NCBI GenBank assembly: GCA_023078555.1
Contig: CM041200.1
Location: forward strand, 5,708,861 to 5,772,860
Direction of reading: 5' to 3'
DNA: 64,000 bases
DNA from: Ulva prolifera
Lineage: Eukaryota > Chlorophyta > Ulvophyceae > Ulvales > Ulvaceae
In this document: piece by piece, positions 62,676 through 64,000 of the stretch
Numbering within the stretch: position 1 is the stretch's first letter
Layout: each line of letters opens with the position of its first letter
Notes under the pieces: model-generated
Database searches by the model: none
Seen by the model: only the letters and a program-made list of their open reading frames with translations
Told to the model about the DNA's origin: nothing
Made by a program: the position numbers and the translations under genes

Positions 62676-64000
62676 TCAGACCGTGGCAGCATCCGTCCCC
62701 GAATGCACACACTGCCTGCCCATGTTTGTTAGAACCAGGCCATACAGTTCCTTCTGAAGAATGCCCAGTGCCGCCGGCGCCCCAGCAATTGCTCTCATAG
62801 GTAAGCGCAGAACTGCTGGCAAATTCTCCTCAACACTGACTACATCACCCATGTAGAGTGGGTGTGTTGTACTCGTGATTGGCACGCCATTGACGCGCAG
62901 CTGTGACTCATGAACACCTGCCGGCAGCCCTCCTGCCTCAAGCAGGTGGCCAACAGTGCTTGCTCCCAGAATGGCTTGCAGCGAATCTATCCGTGCACTG
63001 CCGTCCGAATCCACGACCACGTACACATTGCCTACACGTGGAGGCTGCATAACTGTGGCAACGTGGTCATTGAAGGTCCTGGATCGAGACGGCAGATCTG
63101 CACCGTCGAGAGTACGGCGTCGGGATGTAGCTGGGAGTTCCCGGGAGTGCCGCTCTTCGGCGGTGCCAGCCATGATACTCTGTGTGATCTGGCGCAGAAG
63201 TGTCGAGCGGCTACCCAAAACGTTCTTGTTGTAGTCCCTGATCTCATGCCCATACTGGAGCAACATGCGTGCCCAGGAGGTGTGCAATGCATCTGATATG
63301 GCTGCACCGTCCTCATCGCTGTCACTGGTACCGTGCTGATTGTCACCGCCCCGGGTCTTCTCCTTGTAGGACCAATGCGCAGCGATCCCAAATTCTGCAG
63401 TGCCAGCATTCATCAGTTACGAAAATAGTCGCTGCACCCATTGCAAACTTGCGATTGAGACACATAGCGTCAGGCAAAGCATTGCACATGAGACACTTGA
63501 ACGCCAATTTTTCGAGGCAAGCACCTGCGTTCCAGTGCATCTGGGGTGTGCGAATCTGGATCTCGATGGGAATCCCGTTGCCAACCAGCACCACGTTGTG
63601 CAAGCTTCTATAGCCATTGCCTTTCGGCGATCGCACATAGTCCTTCATGCGACCAGCAACGGCCGGCCAGCGATCAGTGATCTCCTTCATTGCTGTGTAA
63701 CAGTCGTTTTTGTGAGGCACAATTATCCGTACTGCCAGAACATCGTGTATCCGATCCAGGGGCTGCACAGCAACTGCACGGTTGGTGTCCTGTGGCGCTC
63801 GCATGAGAGACCAATCTTACCTTTGTTCAAAAGCAGAATATTATGGTTTCTCCAATTGCATGACGTCCTGCTTTTCTGATAACCAGACAGCTCATACCTT
63901 CAGTGAAGCGTCTGATGACTTTGATACTTGCTTAGACCTAATCGAGCTCAGGCTTTTCGGCCGGCCCTCGATATCATCAATCACAATGCCTCTCTGCTTC
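62676..64000 (-). CDS. RSH: RelA/SpoT homologue, (p)ppGpp synthetase domain plus TGS (5' end off window)
   Basis: Makes the alarmone (p)ppGpp; in plants and algae RSH proteins act in chloroplasts. The right-edge exon reads QRGIVIDDIEGRPKSLSSIR, with the synthetase GRPKS motif. The next exon has RIHDVLAVRIIVPHKNDCY, then GNGYRSLHNVV and EIQIRTPQMHW, containing the catalytic glutamate. A 130-bp intron (63395-63524) rejoins to NAEFGIAAHWSYKEK. After a Ser/Arg-rich spacer, a TGS-like domain runs from VYVVVDSDG through LRVNGVPI to MGDVVSV. The stop is at 62676. No ACT domain follows. Whether a hydrolase domain lies upstream cannot be seen. Confidence 0.88.

Noticed and set aside
1-64000. CRISPR arrays, bacterial operons or rRNA genes
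   Set aside because: No regularly spaced direct repeats with unique spacers, no ribosome-binding sites and no rRNA-like sequence were seen; gene structure is eukaryotic throughout.

Overview
This is a eukaryotic nuclear window, almost certainly from a green alga that keeps cilia. Genes are multi-exon with short GT-AG introns on both strands. Several are plant- or plastid-lineage genes: a chloroplast EF-Ts polyprotein with two S1 domains, a DUF3067-type plastid protein and a RelA/SpoT homologue. Two others are ciliary or basal-body genes (epsilon-tubulin, BBS4). I cannot name the species from sequence alone. Exon joins were worked out by hand from splice sites, reading phase and family resemblance.

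Layout. 1-2997 (-): NIMA-related kinase running off the left edge. 5219-8004 (-): divergent non-RD protein kinase with a long C-terminal tail. 8.3-10.9 kb: a cluster of SINE-like insertions flanked by 14-17 bp duplications, one nested in another. 12.1-13.4 kb: small basic ORF (-) head to head with a MED20-like Mediator gene (+). 13962-15617 (-): secretory cyclophilin. 16000-18106 (+): epsilon-tubulin. 18.56-20.47 kb (-): DUF3067 protein and two small ORFs packed tightly. 20820-31505 (+): giant USP9X/USP24/USP34-like ubiquitin protease. About 32.3-33.96 kb (+): BBS4. 34135-37935 (-): PETs polyprotein (S1-S1-linker-EF-Ts-EF-Ts). 39749-41354 (-): a second, truncated S1-S1 copy of the PETs N-terminus. 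42061-42945: a non-autonomous hAT-type element with a perfect 8-bp target duplication. 43061-43128: two perfect palindromes. 43.5-48.8 kb (+): one or two unrecognised multi-exon genes. 51129-52887 (+): GH5 glycosidase. About 54.24-54.57 kb: another SINE-like copy. 55609-61137 (-): WDTC1-like WD40/TPR protein. 62676-64000 (-): RelA/SpoT synthetase running off the right edge.

Functional links. NEK kinase, epsilon-tubulin and BBS4 point to a cilium/basal-body programme. PETs, the S1-S1 paralogue, DUF3067 and RSH are plastid-related (translation and stringent signalling). The USP and the WDTC1-like protein (a likely CUL4-DDB1 substrate receptor) belong to ubiquitin turnover. Physical proximity is not proof of co-regulation.

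The most novel material is (1) the SINE-like family with a constant 3' end, variable length, 14-17 bp duplications and nested insertions; (2) the truncated PETs paralogue, whose second S1 exon looks gene-converted; (3) the twin palindromes beside a hAT element; and (4) the 5-bp stop-to-start arrangement near 20.25 kb, which is either dicistronic or hides a 29-nt intron.
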